From the NCBI RefSeq assembly GCF_015594545.1, contig NZ_JADIIO010000002.1, forward strand, positions 22,291 through 86,290: a stretch of 64,000 nt of DNA, in the 5' to 3' direction. Origin of the DNA: Staphylococcus durrellii. GTDB taxonomy: Bacteria; Bacillota; Bacilli; Staphylococcales; Staphylococcaceae. The notes beneath the pieces were generated by a model that was not told the DNA's origin, ran no database searches, and was given only the letters and a program-made list of their open reading frames with translations. The translations under genes and the position numbers were made by a program. Positions 51,967 to 61,106 of this stretch are shown piece after piece (positions within the stretch are counted from its first letter, which is position 1; each line of letters starts with the position of its first letter).

Positions 51967-52446
51967 TTATAATAAATTCTGAATTAAAGTTTCTGCTTTT
52001 TTAGGACTGTCTTTGGGAGCAAGTCTTTTTACTACATTACCATCTTTATCAATAATAAATTTTGTGAAATTCCATTTGATTTTCTTTCCATATAAATTAG
52101 ATGCTTGATTTTTTAATAATGTAAATAATGGACTTTCATTTTTGCCGTTAACATCTATCTTAGCATGTATTGGAAAAGTTACACCAAAGTTGACTTTACA
52201 TATTTCAGCTATTTGGTCATCAGTACCAGGTTCTTGTTTAGCAAATTGATTACAAGGAAATCCAAGTATAGTTAGCCCTTGTTCTTTATATTTTTGGTAT
52301 ATCTCTTCTAATTCTTCAAATTGACCACTTAAGCCACATTTTGTCGCAGTATTAACTACCATAATAACTTTACCTTTGTAGTCATTTAAATAATAATGAC
52401 TACCGTCTTTATTTGTAACTTGAATATCATATATACTTTCAGTCAT
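51967..52446 (-). CDS. Glutathione peroxidase-like thiol peroxidase
   Basis: 159 residues. The peroxidatic Cys is in VNTATKCGLSGQFEELEEIYQKY (about residue 38), followed by LGFPCNQFAKQEPG (Gln, second Cys) and IKWNFTKFIIDKDG (Trp-Asn), the full GPx tetrad pattern with Cys. Staphylococci lack glutathione, so bacillithiol or thioredoxin is the likely reductant. It lies 13 bp after the disulfide reductase gene, in a MarR-led operon. Confidence 0.9.
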   Translation of the reverse strand: MTESIYDIQVTNKDGSHYYLNDYKGKVIMVVNTATKCGLSGQFEELEEIYQKYKEQGLTILGFPCNQFAKQEPGTDDQIAEICKVNFGVTFPIHAKIDVNGKNESPLFTLLKNQASNLYGKKIKWNFTKFIIDKDGNVVKRLAPKDSPKKAETLIQNLL

Positions 52447-52459
52447 TGTACATCTCCTT

Positions 52460-53803
52460 TTATAACATTGCTAATTTCAATTGATCTATAACACCACTAG
52501 ATGAGCCAGGAAATGCAAAGATCATTTGATTTAAGTCTTTGGATGTTAATTTTTGATTTACAACAAAAGTTAAAAGATTAACTAAATCTGGTGCATCATC
52601 AGCATATATAGAAGCGCCCACTAATTGTTTATCATTATTTAATACAATTGTCATTTCAGCTTCAGTTTCATTTTTGTATTCAAACACCATTTGTTTACCA
52701 AAAGGAATATCTATCACTTTATAGTCCTCACTAGTATTAGCTTCATCTACAGAAACTCCAATATTAGACAATCTTGGTAGTGTATATAAAACTGAAGGTA
52801 TTGCAGGATAGTTAATAGGATTTTTATTCATACCCAAAATATGCGCAGCAATATAGTTAGATTCAAATGTTGCAGTAGGTGTTAGTTTAGGAATAATTTT
52901 ATCTAAAACGTCACCACTAGCATAAATATTAGGAACATTTGTACGTAAATATTCATCTACTTGTACGCCTCGAGTAGTGAAATTAATGCCAGCTTCTTCA
53001 AGTCCAATACCATTTACATTGGGTCTACGTCCAGTAGCATCTAAAACATAATCAGTAGTAATTTCTAATCCTGATTCTGTTGCTACATTATAACGATCAC
53101 CATACTCTTTAATAGCAGTAGTATTTTCATTCATATGGAATTGAACACCTTCTGCTGCCAATTTATCCATTAATTTAGAAACATGTGCTGAATAAAAACC
53201 TTTGAGTGGCTCATCGTCAACATGAATCATATGTGTTTCGACGCCAGATTTAATAGTTATACTTGCAAATTCTATACTGATAATGCCTATACCAATAAAC
53301 GTTATACTATCAGGCATATGATCTAATGATAAGAAATCTCTACTATCATGTGCATAAGATTTACCTTCAATGTCTAACTTATTGCTATGTTGACCAGTTG
53401 CTATAACTATATTTTTTGCATAATATTGCTTGTTATTGACCGATAAATGGTGTTCATCTATTAACCTTCCTTCTCCTTCAATAACGTCTATGCCTTGTTG
53501 CTCAAATACCCCTTTTAATGTATTCGCCATAGGGTCAATGACTTTATGTTTATACGACATAAGATTTTCCCAATTTACTGATAATGCCTCTGTATTAATA
53601 ATTTTAGGATAATGTGCTGCTTGCTCTAGTATTTCATAAGGGTTTTCCAATAAAATTTTGGCATTGCAGCCATAGTTTGTACAAGTACCTGCTATGCGAT
53701 CTTTTTCGACAATAGCAACCGATTTCCCCGCTTTGTTTAAAGTCAGTGCACTATGCCAAGCTGCGTGTCCACTACCCAAAAAAACTACATCATATTGATT
53801 CAT
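52460..53803 (-). CDS. Pyridine nucleotide-disulfide oxidoreductase (glutathione/mercuric-reductase class)
   Basis: Start is the ATG after AAAGGATGTTTAAT, one base past the marR stop. 447 residues: FAD site (VVFLGSGHAAWHSALTLNKAG), redox pair in GTCTNYGCNAK (about 40-50), NAD(P) domain (ITFIGIGIISIEFASI), second FAD motif (NIYASGDVLDKIIPKLTPTATFE) and dimerisation domain. The normal GTCVNxGC is slightly altered (CTNYGC) and the C-terminal His-Glu pair is not evident, so the substrate is uncertain. Operon context points to thiol-disulfide repair. Confidence 0.85.
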   Translation of the reverse strand: MNQYDVVFLGSGHAAWHSALTLNKAGKSVAIVEKDRIAGTCTNYGCNAKILLENPYEILEQAAHYPKIINTEALSVNWENLMSYKHKVIDPMANTLKGVFEQQGIDVIEGEGRLIDEHHLSVNNKQYYAKNIVIATGQHSNKLDIEGKSYAHDSRDFLSLDHMPDSITFIGIGIISIEFASITIKSGVETHMIHVDDEPLKGFYSAHVSKLMDKLAAEGVQFHMNENTTAIKEYGDRYNVATESGLEITTDYVLDATGRRPNVNGIGLEEAGINFTTRGVQVDEYLRTNVPNIYASGDVLDKIIPKLTPTATFESNYIAAHILGMNKNPINYPAIPSVLYTLPRLSNIGVSVDEANTSEDYKVIDIPFGKQMVFEYKNETEAEMTIVLNNDKQLVGASIYADDAPDLVNLLTFVVNQKLTSKDLNQMIFAFPGSSSGVIDQLKLAML

Positions 53804-53804
53804 A

Positions 53805-54248
53805 TTAAACATCCTTTGTTAATTTCTTTAAAGTGACTTCAAGATTATCCATGATTGCTTTAGCTCTTGTATATTCATCTACATCAAATTGTGAAGAAAT
53901 ACATTTAGCAATAGCTTCATGTACTGCTTCTTGCTCATTTAGACCTTTTATCGTTAAAGTTATGATAAGATTACGTTTATCGTTTTCATCTCTATTTCTT
54001 TGAACCCAGCCAGCTTGCTCAAGTCTTTTTAGTAATGGGGTTAGGGTATTACTTGCTAGATTCAACTTTTTACCAATGGATAATAAAGTTTGAGGGTTTT
54101 CCTCCCATAATGTTAATAGCACTAGATATTGAGAAAAAGTTAAACCGAATTGACTTAATTGCTTTTCATAAAATTTGCTGAATAATTTGTTAACATTATA
54201 AGCAGAAAAGCATAGCTGATGTGCCAATTTCATTTCCTCATCAATCAA
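53805..54248 (-). CDS. OhrR/MarR-family redox regulator
   Basis: TTG start 8 bp after AGGAG (LIDEEMKLAHQLCFS); the upstream ATG has no ribosome site. 147 residues with the OhrR/SarZ-type sensing cysteine in LAHQLCFSAYNVNKL and the winged helix (LTFSQYLVLLTLWEENPQTLLSIGKKLNLASNTLTPLLKRLEQAGWVQRNRDENDKRN). It is first gene of an operon with the disulfide reductase and peroxidase, and probably represses it through the palindrome at 54279-54298. Confidence 0.85.
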   Translation of the reverse strand: MIDEEMKLAHQLCFSAYNVNKLFSKFYEKQLSQFGLTFSQYLVLLTLWEENPQTLLSIGKKLNLASNTLTPLLKRLEQAGWVQRNRDENDKRNLIITLTIKGLNEQEAVHEAIAKCISSQFDVDEYTRAKAIMDNLEVTLKKLTKDV

Positions 54249-54278
54249 TTTAATCACTCCTATTCTCATTAAATAATA

Positions 54279-54298
54279 ATCAATCGCAAACGATTAAT
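54279..54298. promoter_or_regulatory. MarR-type operator
   Basis: Inverted repeat AATCG-CAAA-CGATT within a longer TCAATCG/CGATTAA symmetry, 30 bp upstream of the marR start. Confidence 0.55.
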
Positions 54299-54450
54299 CA
54301 ATTGAATAAACTTATAATGAACCACATACGTTTGTTTAATTGATTACTAACTTCAAAAATTTTTCATCAATTGTGCAAATTGATTTCGATTTTAAAATAG
54401 TGCGTAAAACTTATGATTTTAGGGTATAATTCAAAAGAGGTGAATTTAAA

Positions 54451-54876
54451 ATGAATAAAAATAAAGTACTTTCTAAAATAGAAAATATATTGAATCAATC
54501 AAGAATTGGTGTCTTATCAACCGCACATAACAACGTGCCTAATAGTAGATATATGGTTTTTTATAATGATAATCTTACTCTTTATACTAAAACTAGTATA
54601 GACTCTAACAAAGTTACTGAATTCAAAGATAATCCCAAAGCACATATATTGCTAGGATATGATGATACAGAAAATCGTAGCTTTCTTGAAATTGAAGCAA
54701 ATGTTGAAATCATTAAAGATAAAGAAACAATTGATTGGCTATGGGAAAAACAAGATAAAACTTTTTTTGATTCTAAAGAAGATCCTGATTTATGTATAAT
54801 CAAAGCCATACCCAAATCTATTAAAATTATGAATGATGATAGTATAGATACGCCACAAACGATTACGATTGATTAA
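54451..54876 (+). CDS. Pyridoxamine 5'-phosphate oxidase-like (general stress protein 26 type)
   Basis: 141 residues with the split-barrel FMN-binding start (ILNQSRIGVLSTAHNNVPNSRYMVFYNDNLTLYTKTSIDSNKVTEFKDNPKAHILLGY). This family binds flavin and is often stress-induced; catalytic role unknown. Start ATG after AAGAGGTGA. Convergent with crtN. Confidence 0.8.
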   Translation: MNKNKVLSKIENILNQSRIGVLSTAHNNVPNSRYMVFYNDNLTLYTKTSIDSNKVTEFKDNPKAHILLGYDDTENRSFLEIEANVEIIKDKETIDWLWEKQDKTFFDSKEDPDLCIIKAIPKSIKIMNDDSIDTPQTITID

Positions 54877-54886
54877 TGTAACTAAC

Positions 54887-54937
54887 AAACAAGCGTTTAA
54901 TTTCCTTCATTAGATAAGAAAATTAAACGCTTGTTGT
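54887..54937. terminator. Bidirectional terminator
   Basis: ACAAGCGTTTAATTT pairs with AAATTAAACGCTTGT between the convergent stress gene and crtN. Confidence 0.88.
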
Positions 54938-54938
54938 G

Positions 54939-56444
54939 TTAAATACCATTTTTTATATCTGCTAATATTTCTTCAACTGTTATTTTAGCACTTGTTAATA
55001 CGATGGGAACGCCTGCTCCTGGATGAACACTTGCTCCAGCAAAATATAAATTTTTGTAATCTCTACTTACATTAGGTGGTCTATAGTAGTTACTTTGAGC
55101 TAATGTAGGCATTAATCCAAAGGCTGCTCCGAATTTTGCATTATAATCGCCTTCAAAATCTTCAGGTGTATAAATGATTTCAGTAACAACCTGATCTTTC
55201 AAATTTTTTAAAGCTTTAATTGTTGAAAGCTTTTTATAAATAATATTCTTCACATGTGTGATTGTTGTCTCATTGGACCAATCCACATCACCCGTTTTTA
55301 ATTCTGACACAGGCATGAGTACATAAACACCTGTCTGACCTTCTGGCGCTAACGACTTATCTTCCACACTTGGTGCATAAACATATATGGAAGGATCTTC
55401 AGATATTTCCCCAGAAAAGATTTCGTTAATGTTATTATCAAAATCCTTTGAAAATATAACATTATGTAATAAAATTTCTTCAGATAAATCTTTATCTACA
55501 CCCACATACATCAAAAAGGCAGAACAAGAATAGTCCATATTATCAACTTTTTGTTTTGTATATTTTTTAGGCTGTTGTTCATCTTTAATTAAAGATGAGA
55601 CTGCATATGGGAAGTCTGCAGTACATAATATTTTGTCGTACTTCTCAATACGTCCATTTATTTTCAGACCTTCAGCACGCTTAAAACGTGTATCAATGAT
55701 AATCTCTTCAACACTCGAATCTGTATAAATTTGAGTGCCCAGTTCCTCATTCAATGTTTGAAGCGCATGGACGAAGCTATACATACCACCTTTAATAAAA
55801 TGTACGCCAAACATTAATTCAATCATTGGTATAATAGAATATAATGAAGGACTTCGTTTCGGGTCAATGCCTATATACAGTGTTTGGAACGCTAATATTT
55901 TTTGAATTTTCTCATTATCGATATATTTTTCAATTAAGTTATCTGCTTTATCAAATGTTTTTAATTTCATACCTTGATATAAAGTAAAAGGATTATAAAA
56001 ATCAGTAGGTTTTCTAAACGTTCGCTCTAAAAAATGTTTTCGTGCAATTTCATATCTTTCGTATATGTCAGTTAAAAATGACATAAAACCATGTGTTGAG
56101 TTAGGCTCAATAGCTTCAAGCATATCTCTTAATTGCGCAAGATCCGTAGGCACACGAATTTGGTCAGACTCACTAAAATACACATCATATATGTGAGATA
56201 ATTGTTTAATCTCCAAATAATTATTCATATTCTTTTGTGCGTAATTAAAAACATCACGATAGACTTCAGGCATCATTACTATTGTTGGACCCATATCAAA
56301 TGTAAACCCGGCTTGTTTAATTTGATTCATTCTACCACCTATCTGCTTATTCTTTTCATAAATATCTACTTGATGTCCATTTGCTGACAACCTTGAAGCT
56401 GCAGCTAAACCCGAAACACCACCACCAATGACTGCAATCTTCAT
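54939..56444 (-). CDS. crtN: Dehydrosqualene (4,4'-diapophytoene) desaturase CrtN
   Basis: 501 residues, the usual CrtN length. FAD-binding Rossmann start (AVIGGGVSGLAAASRL), family signature GGRMNQIKQAGFTFDMGPTIVMMPEVYRDVF and the C-terminal FAGASVHPGAGVPIVLTSAKI. It converts 4,4'-diapophytoene stepwise to yellow 4,4'-diaponeurosporene at the membrane. Its ATG overlaps the crtM stop (ATGA), indicating coupling. Last gene of the pigment operon. Confidence 0.95.
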   Translation of the reverse strand: MKIAVIGGGVSGLAAASRLSANGHQVDIYEKNKQIGGRMNQIKQAGFTFDMGPTIVMMPEVYRDVFNYAQKNMNNYLEIKQLSHIYDVYFSESDQIRVPTDLAQLRDMLEAIEPNSTHGFMSFLTDIYERYEIARKHFLERTFRKPTDFYNPFTLYQGMKLKTFDKADNLIEKYIDNEKIQKILAFQTLYIGIDPKRSPSLYSIIPMIELMFGVHFIKGGMYSFVHALQTLNEELGTQIYTDSSVEEIIIDTRFKRAEGLKINGRIEKYDKILCTADFPYAVSSLIKDEQQPKKYTKQKVDNMDYSCSAFLMYVGVDKDLSEEILLHNVIFSKDFDNNINEIFSGEISEDPSIYVYAPSVEDKSLAPEGQTGVYVLMPVSELKTGDVDWSNETTITHVKNIIYKKLSTIKALKNLKDQVVTEIIYTPEDFEGDYNAKFGAAFGLMPTLAQSNYYRPPNVSRDYKNLYFAGASVHPGAGVPIVLTSAKITVEEILADIKNGI

Positions 56445-57316
56445 AATGTTTCACTCCTATTATATTTTATAATGATTTCTCGATAAATTTTCAGTTTTCT
56501 AAGTTTACTTACATATACTTTTTTATACAGTGTATAGCCCGAATTCCTCACTTCTTCAAGAATTTCAAGATAGGTATATGCTGCTAATTCAATAATATAA
56601 CGCACTTCTTCATCAAAGTATTCAACTCCATTTAATGCCGTATTGTATAATTGAATTGCGTCATTAGCATAGTATTCCCATAAATCTATATAATTTTGGG
56701 TAACCCCATCATTATATACAGCTTGTAAGTCTATCTTATATTCAGCTAGCTTTTCTTGGCTAAGATAAACTCTACCATTTTCAAAATCTTCGCCCACATC
56801 TCTTAAAATATTAGTTATTTGTAGTGCTTTACCTAAAGCAATGCCAGTAACTTCAGCTTGTTCAATATTGTCTTCGCTTTGGGATGATAATATAGGGGTT
56901 AGTAATTCACCAACAGTTCCTGCGACACCATAGCAATAGTCATATAAATCAGTGTCTGTTTGTACTGTTTTTAAATTAAGATCTTCTTTTACATATTGAA
57001 TCAACTTACGTAATGGTTGGTGTGGAATTGCGTATGTATTCAAAGTGTTATTAAATGCATTCATAATGGCTGCATCACTTTGATAATTTTGAGCATGATT
57101 ACCATAAATAGCATCTAAATCACTGGCTATTTTTTCTAATTGTCCAAGATCATTATATTTATCTATACTATCATCGATAATTCGACAAACTGCGTAGATA
57201 GCCCATACAGCTTTTTTCTTTTTAAGCTCCAAAAAGTCAAAGACATATGAGAATGTTTTTGAATGTATCTTCATAATATTGTGACAGTGTTTATAATCTT
57301 TCTCTAATTGATTCAT
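56441..57316 (-). CDS. crtM: Dehydrosqualene synthase CrtM
   Basis: 291 residues with both Asp-rich motifs of squalene/phytoene synthases: CRIIDDSIDKYND (about 44-56) and ILRDVGEDFENGR (about 168-180). It condenses two farnesyl diphosphates to 4,4'-diapophytoene, the first committed step. Start ATG after GAGGGGGATC. Overlaps crtN by 4 bp. Confidence 0.95.
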   Translation of the reverse strand: MNQLEKDYKHCHNIMKIHSKTFSYVFDFLELKKKKAVWAIYAVCRIIDDSIDKYNDLGQLEKIASDLDAIYGNHAQNYQSDAAIMNAFNNTLNTYAIPHQPLRKLIQYVKEDLNLKTVQTDTDLYDYCYGVAGTVGELLTPILSSQSEDNIEQAEVTGIALGKALQITNILRDVGEDFENGRVYLSQEKLAEYKIDLQAVYNDGVTQNYIDLWEYYANDAIQLYNTALNGVEYFDEEVRYIIELAAYTYLEILEEVRNSGYTLYKKVYVSKLRKLKIYREIIIKYNRSETL

Positions 57317-57374
57317 TAATTGATCCCCCTCGAAATCACCCTGACATTGCCTTTATATTAATGTGAATCGTAAT

Positions 57375-58475
57375 CTATAAATCTATATTCCGACCTTTCC
57401 ACTGCACGCGTTTAAACACATTGATATCTAACCACGATTTAAAAAATATTCCAATAAAACAGACAAATAGCAATGGGTGACCAATACTTGCAATGAAATT
57501 AAAATCGCCCGTTCTTCGAATAAATTTGTGGAATTGCAGCACATAAATAAAATAAATAGTAACTGCTAAAATTAAATATAAGATACCTAGTTTGAGTGAA
57601 AGTAGAATACTCAAGGTAGATATACTAGATCCTAATAACCATAAAACAATTAAACTAAGTGTGGCTCTTTTGGTCTCTTTAGAACCAAGTGCAAAGTGTT
57701 TACTCCAACCTTCTAGTAGCGCTCTAAAACCCTGAGGATACATCCTAAAATTTACCACGCCTTGCCCTTCAAATAAATCAACAGGTAAATCATGATTATG
57801 ATATACATTGCTTAAGGCAAAACCTTCAATCACTTTATCTTTAGCATTTAAATGGCCATGTGTCAGTTCATAATCTCGCTTGTTCGTTAAAATTAATGGA
57901 CCGAATGCACTTTGCCTCTCATTTAATGACCTATTTATTGAAAATTTGTTCATTCCTACAACCGTCATTAAATTAAATATAGCAGAACAATTTTCATATA
58001 AATGTTTTATATTATGGAAAGGCTGTATAGAAAGTAAACCTTTATTTCCTTGCAAACTATATTGATACAATATACGCCATATACTATCATCACTTGTAAA
58101 TTGCACATCAGCGTCAATAAACATCAATAAATCGTTTGTTGCATACTGACTTCCTTCCCAGCATGCATGTGATTTCCCTTTCCATGTCATATCGTTATTA
58201 ACAGTATGTACTTTTGCGTTGTAATGTTTTGCAATTGCCGGTGTGTTGTCTGTTGAATCATCATCCATGACTATTACTTCTATTTGTGAGTCTTTAGCAA
58301 TACTGTTAAGTAATTTAGGTAAATTTTTCGCTTCATTTCTAGCAGGAATAATAATACTGACGTCTTTCTTATTTCCACTCTTTTTTCGACTAATCGTAGC
58401 TCGACGCATGTACATATACTTTCCACTTATCATGGAAAATAAAGTAAATGCTATAGCTATTATGTATGGTATCAT
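57375..58475 (-). CDS. crtQ: 4,4'-diaponeurosporenoate glycosyltransferase CrtQ
   Basis: 366 residues. An N-terminal membrane helix is followed by a GT2 domain (VSIIIPARNEAKNLPKLLNSI, VIVMDDDSTDNT, LMFIDADVQF) and the QGFRALLEGWSKHFALGS motif, then two or three transmembrane helices. It adds glucose to the carotenoid carboxyl group. Located 6 bp after crtP, in the S. aureus order. Confidence 0.92.
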   Translation of the reverse strand: MIPYIIAIAFTLFSMISGKYMYMRRATISRKKSGNKKDVSIIIPARNEAKNLPKLLNSIAKDSQIEVIVMDDDSTDNTPAIAKHYNAKVHTVNNDMTWKGKSHACWEGSQYATNDLLMFIDADVQFTSDDSIWRILYQYSLQGNKGLLSIQPFHNIKHLYENCSAIFNLMTVVGMNKFSINRSLNERQSAFGPLILTNKRDYELTHGHLNAKDKVIEGFALSNVYHNHDLPVDLFEGQGVVNFRMYPQGFRALLEGWSKHFALGSKETKRATLSLIVLWLLGSSISTLSILLSLKLGILYLILAVTIYFIYVLQFHKFIRRTGDFNFIASIGHPLLFVCFIGIFFKSWLDINVFKRVQWKGRNIDL

Positions 58476-58481
58476 CTGATA

Positions 58482-59972
58482 TCAACTACTTTCTTCTGCG
58501 ATAATAGCTTCTGCTACTTGCATTCCACTTAAAGTGACCATTGGCATGCCCGCCCCAGGATTTACAGAGCCACCTACAAAATATAAATTTTTGTAATATT
58601 GACTTTTTTTAGGGAATTTAAATCCTTTATTCTTTTTTTTACTCGACACTACGCCATAAATAGCCCCTTTATTAGAATTATATGTGTTTTCTATGTCATG
58701 TGGTGTCCATACATCCTCATATACGATGTGCTGTCTCAAATCCTTTAATCCCATATTTTCTAATTTATCCAATATACATTCTCGGAATTGAAGGTACGCC
58801 TCTTCGCTGAATGGCTGTCCTTGAATATAAGGTATATGTGGCAGGATTTTTATATTTTCATGCCCTTCAGGGGCTTGTGAGTCATCTGTTTTATTTGTAT
58901 TGACCACATAAATTGTAGGATCTTGAGGTAAGACATATTGATGAAAGACTTCTTTGTAATTTTTTTTAGAATTATTAGAGAAGAAAAAATTATGATGACT
59001 AAGTTCTGGATAGATTTTATCAACACCTAAATGCATTACGTAACCTGAACTAGCTGGTTCAAACTTGCGCTCTAATTTATTTATTTTATTTTCATCAAAA
59101 TTCAATAAATTTCTATAAACAGGAATTACTTCCATATTAGATATAATATAATCTGCATATATATCTTTATTATTTGCTAATGTTATCCCAATAACTTCAT
59201 TTTTACTATTATAATTTATACGTTTCACATATGCGTCAAAATGGATACCTACGCCTAATTCTCTAGCTAATTGCTCCATAGCCTCAGCTAATTTATGAAT
59301 GCCTCCATCTACATACCATAATCCTTCATCATGTTGCATTTGAGGCAGCAAACTCAATACAGCCGGTGCGTCATAAGAGGATGAACCTACATACTTGATA
59401 AAATATCCTAGCATTTTTCTTAAATATGGATTGTTTACTCTTTTATCAATTGCTTGTTGCATGGTATGGAAGTAATCATATTTTTTTAATGCTGAAAATG
59501 GCCCGTGATAACGAATTATTTCAAACATTGTGTCTAATCCTTTATCAAAATAACTATTTTCAGCAGCTTTATGTATCTGTTGCGCATATTTAAAGAATGT
59601 ATTGAGTTGCTTTATATCTTTATCTGTTACTACATTATTATTTATCAAAGTATCTTGCATAGACTCATATAAATCTACAATTTCACCATCAGGATAGACA
59701 TTTCTTATCTGCAAATCTAATTTACGGATATGCACATAATCTTCTAGTTTTTTACCACATTGCTGGAATAATCTTTGAAATATTTTAGGCATAGTTAAAA
59801 TAGAAGGGCCAAGATCAAAACCAAAATCTTCTATCTCTAATCTATTCACTTTTCCACCAATGTGATTGTTTTGTTCATACAAATTCACATTATAACCTGC
59901 TTGAGCCATGCGGATTGCACTGGCAATGCCGCCTAGTCCGCCTCCAATGACAACTACTTGCTTCTTTCTCAT
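58482..59972 (-). CDS. crtP: Diaponeurosporene oxidase CrtP
   Basis: 496 residues. Rossmann FAD site ([17 protein letters not shown]), [31 protein letters not shown] signature and the C-terminal [27 protein letters not shown]. Related to CrtN, it oxidises the terminal methyl group of 4,4'-diaponeurosporene towards the aldehyde/acid. The separate aldehyde dehydrogenase step is not encoded here, as in S. aureus, where it lies elsewhere. Confidence 0.94.
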   Translation of the reverse strand: MRKKQVVVIGGGLGGIASAIRMAQAGYNVNLYEQNNHIGGKVNRLEIEDFGFDLGPSILTMPKIFQRLFQQCGKKLEDYVHIRKLDLQIRNVYPDGEIVDLYESMQDTLINNNVVTDKDIKQLNTFFKYAQQIHKAAENSYFDKGLDTMFEIIRYHGPFSALKKYDYFHTMQQAIDKRVNNPYLRKMLGYFIKYVGSSSYDAPAVLSLLPQMQHDEGLWYVDGGIHKLAEAMEQLARELGVGIHFDAYVKRINYNSKNEVIGITLANNKDIYADYIISNMEVIPVYRNLLNFDENKINKLERKFEPASSGYVMHLGVDKIYPELSHHNFFFSNNSKKNYKEVFHQYVLPQDPTIYVVNTNKTDDSQAPEGHENIKILPHIPYIQGQPFSEEAYLQFRECILDKLENMGLKDLRQHIVYEDVWTPHDIENTYNSNKGAIYGVVSSKKKNKGFKFPKKSQYYKNLYFVGGSVNPGAGMPMVTLSGMQVAEAIIAEESS

Positions 59973-60446
59973 CTAATCACCTTTTCTTTTTAGCATTTTC
60001 GAATATATACGTACTAATTTAGGTCGATTATAGCGTTGCACAATTATACACGGTACATTAGCTATAATGACATAGACTAGATTAATAATTTTAATGCTTT
60101 TTGACGAATTTAAAAAAGCGATAGCAGGCAATATAGAAAACAAATGGACAAGCTCCGCACGTCTCGTTTCTAATATAAACTGACTTACTTCGTGCGTATT
60201 ACTTGATGTATCAAAAGCTGCTTTACTAACAATATTTGAATTAATACGTTGACCATCTGGTAATTGATTTTTCCAATATTGAACTTTAAACAATTTTTGC
60301 CATAATTGACCTTCTTTTTCAAAATTCCAACTTCTAAAGTATATATTATCTTTTTTTAAACATTTATGGCTAATTCGCGTACCAAGTTGTGCAATAATCA
60401 TTTGAACTATAAACCAGTAAAGTCCATAATATATTATCCTTTTCAT
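59973..60446 (-). CDS. crtO: Glycosyl-4,4'-diaponeurosporenoate acyltransferase CrtO
   Basis: 157 residues with membrane helices at both ends (IIYYGLYWFIVQMIIAQ; INLVYVIIANVPCIIVQRYNRPK) and the family segment SWNFEKEGQLWQKLFKVQYWKNQLPDG. It attaches the fatty acyl chain that completes staphyloxanthin. It abuts crtP without a gap, matching the crtOPQMN order of S. aureus. Confidence 0.9.
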   Translation of the reverse strand: MKRIIYYGLYWFIVQMIIAQLGTRISHKCLKKDNIYFRSWNFEKEGQLWQKLFKVQYWKNQLPDGQRINSNIVSKAAFDTSSNTHEVSQFILETRRAELVHLFSILPAIAFLNSSKSIKIINLVYVIIANVPCIIVQRYNRPKLVRIYSKMLKRKGD

Positions 60447-60450
60447 TGAT

Positions 60451-60951
60451 TTATTTCCTGTTTTTTTCTGAATAGCTTGGATTCTCTTTATTCAATAACC
60501 AGTTCCCTACAGTTAAATACGTTGCGAACCCACTCCAAAGCATGTACGGCACCAATAGTATGCCAGCAATTTTCTTCGTGTTGAAAAATTTTACTGTTGT
60601 AGTTATTACCGCCCCAAGCAACACAAAACTCTCTATCAAAGCACTAAATCTTAACTTGTATTTAAAATACAATATCGACCATAAATAGTTTAGACCTAAT
60701 TGCGTATAATATATAACTTTTAAATTCTTGTTATTTGATTTATTAGTAACGATTGCATAAGCTACACCCATTGTTGTATAAAGTATTGGCCACACAATAG
60801 GAAATATATAGCCTGGCGGTGAAAAAGGTGGTTTTATATTCTTCTTATAGTCTTTGCGCGCGTTTTTAACTGCAAATTTTCCTATAAGTTTTCCACCTAT
60901 AATCGGCATTTTAACTTTTATAATTGATTTTACTATATCGTTAGCTTTCAA
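60451..60951 (-). CDS. TspO/MBR-family membrane protein
   Basis: 166 residues with five transmembrane helices and the TspO signature (PPFSPPGYIFPIVWPILYTTMGVAYAIV; later LPYMLWSGFATYLTVGNWLLN-like end). TTG start 7 bp after GAGGGG. TspO proteins bind tetrapyrroles, and in photosynthetic bacteria the homologue CrtK/TspO influences carotenoid genes, so its placement 4 bp ahead of crtO is suggestive. Not part of the S. aureus crt operon. Confidence 0.88.
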   Translation of the reverse strand: MKANDIVKSIIKVKMPIIGGKLIGKFAVKNARKDYKKNIKPPFSPPGYIFPIVWPILYTTMGVAYAIVTNKSNNKNLKVIYYTQLGLNYLWSILYFKYKLRFSALIESFVLLGAVITTTVKFFNTKKIAGILLVPYMLWSGFATYLTVGNWLLNKENPSYSEKNRK

Positions 60952-60995
60952 TTGTTAACCCCTCTTTTATATATGAATTCAATTACATCTATCTG

Positions 60996-61106
60996 CTATA
61001 ATTCAGCATTTGACATATTATTATTTTTAGCTAGATATTTTTTTAATCCATATATTTTTAATACAATCACACTTATAATAACGACTGGTAAGATAAATTT
61101 TTTCAT
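60996..61106 (-). CDS. Possible internal start: 36-residue membrane peptide
   Basis: ATG 61104-61106 is preceded by AAGGGAGGGGTTAAC, an excellent ribosome site, inside and in frame with the epimerase gene. Product MKKFILPVVIISVIVLKIYGL... is one transmembrane helix with a basic tail. Loss of a stop codon between two formerly separate genes would explain this. Confidence 0.45.
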   Translation of the reverse strand: MKKFILPVVIISVIVLKIYGLKKYLAKNNNMSNAEL

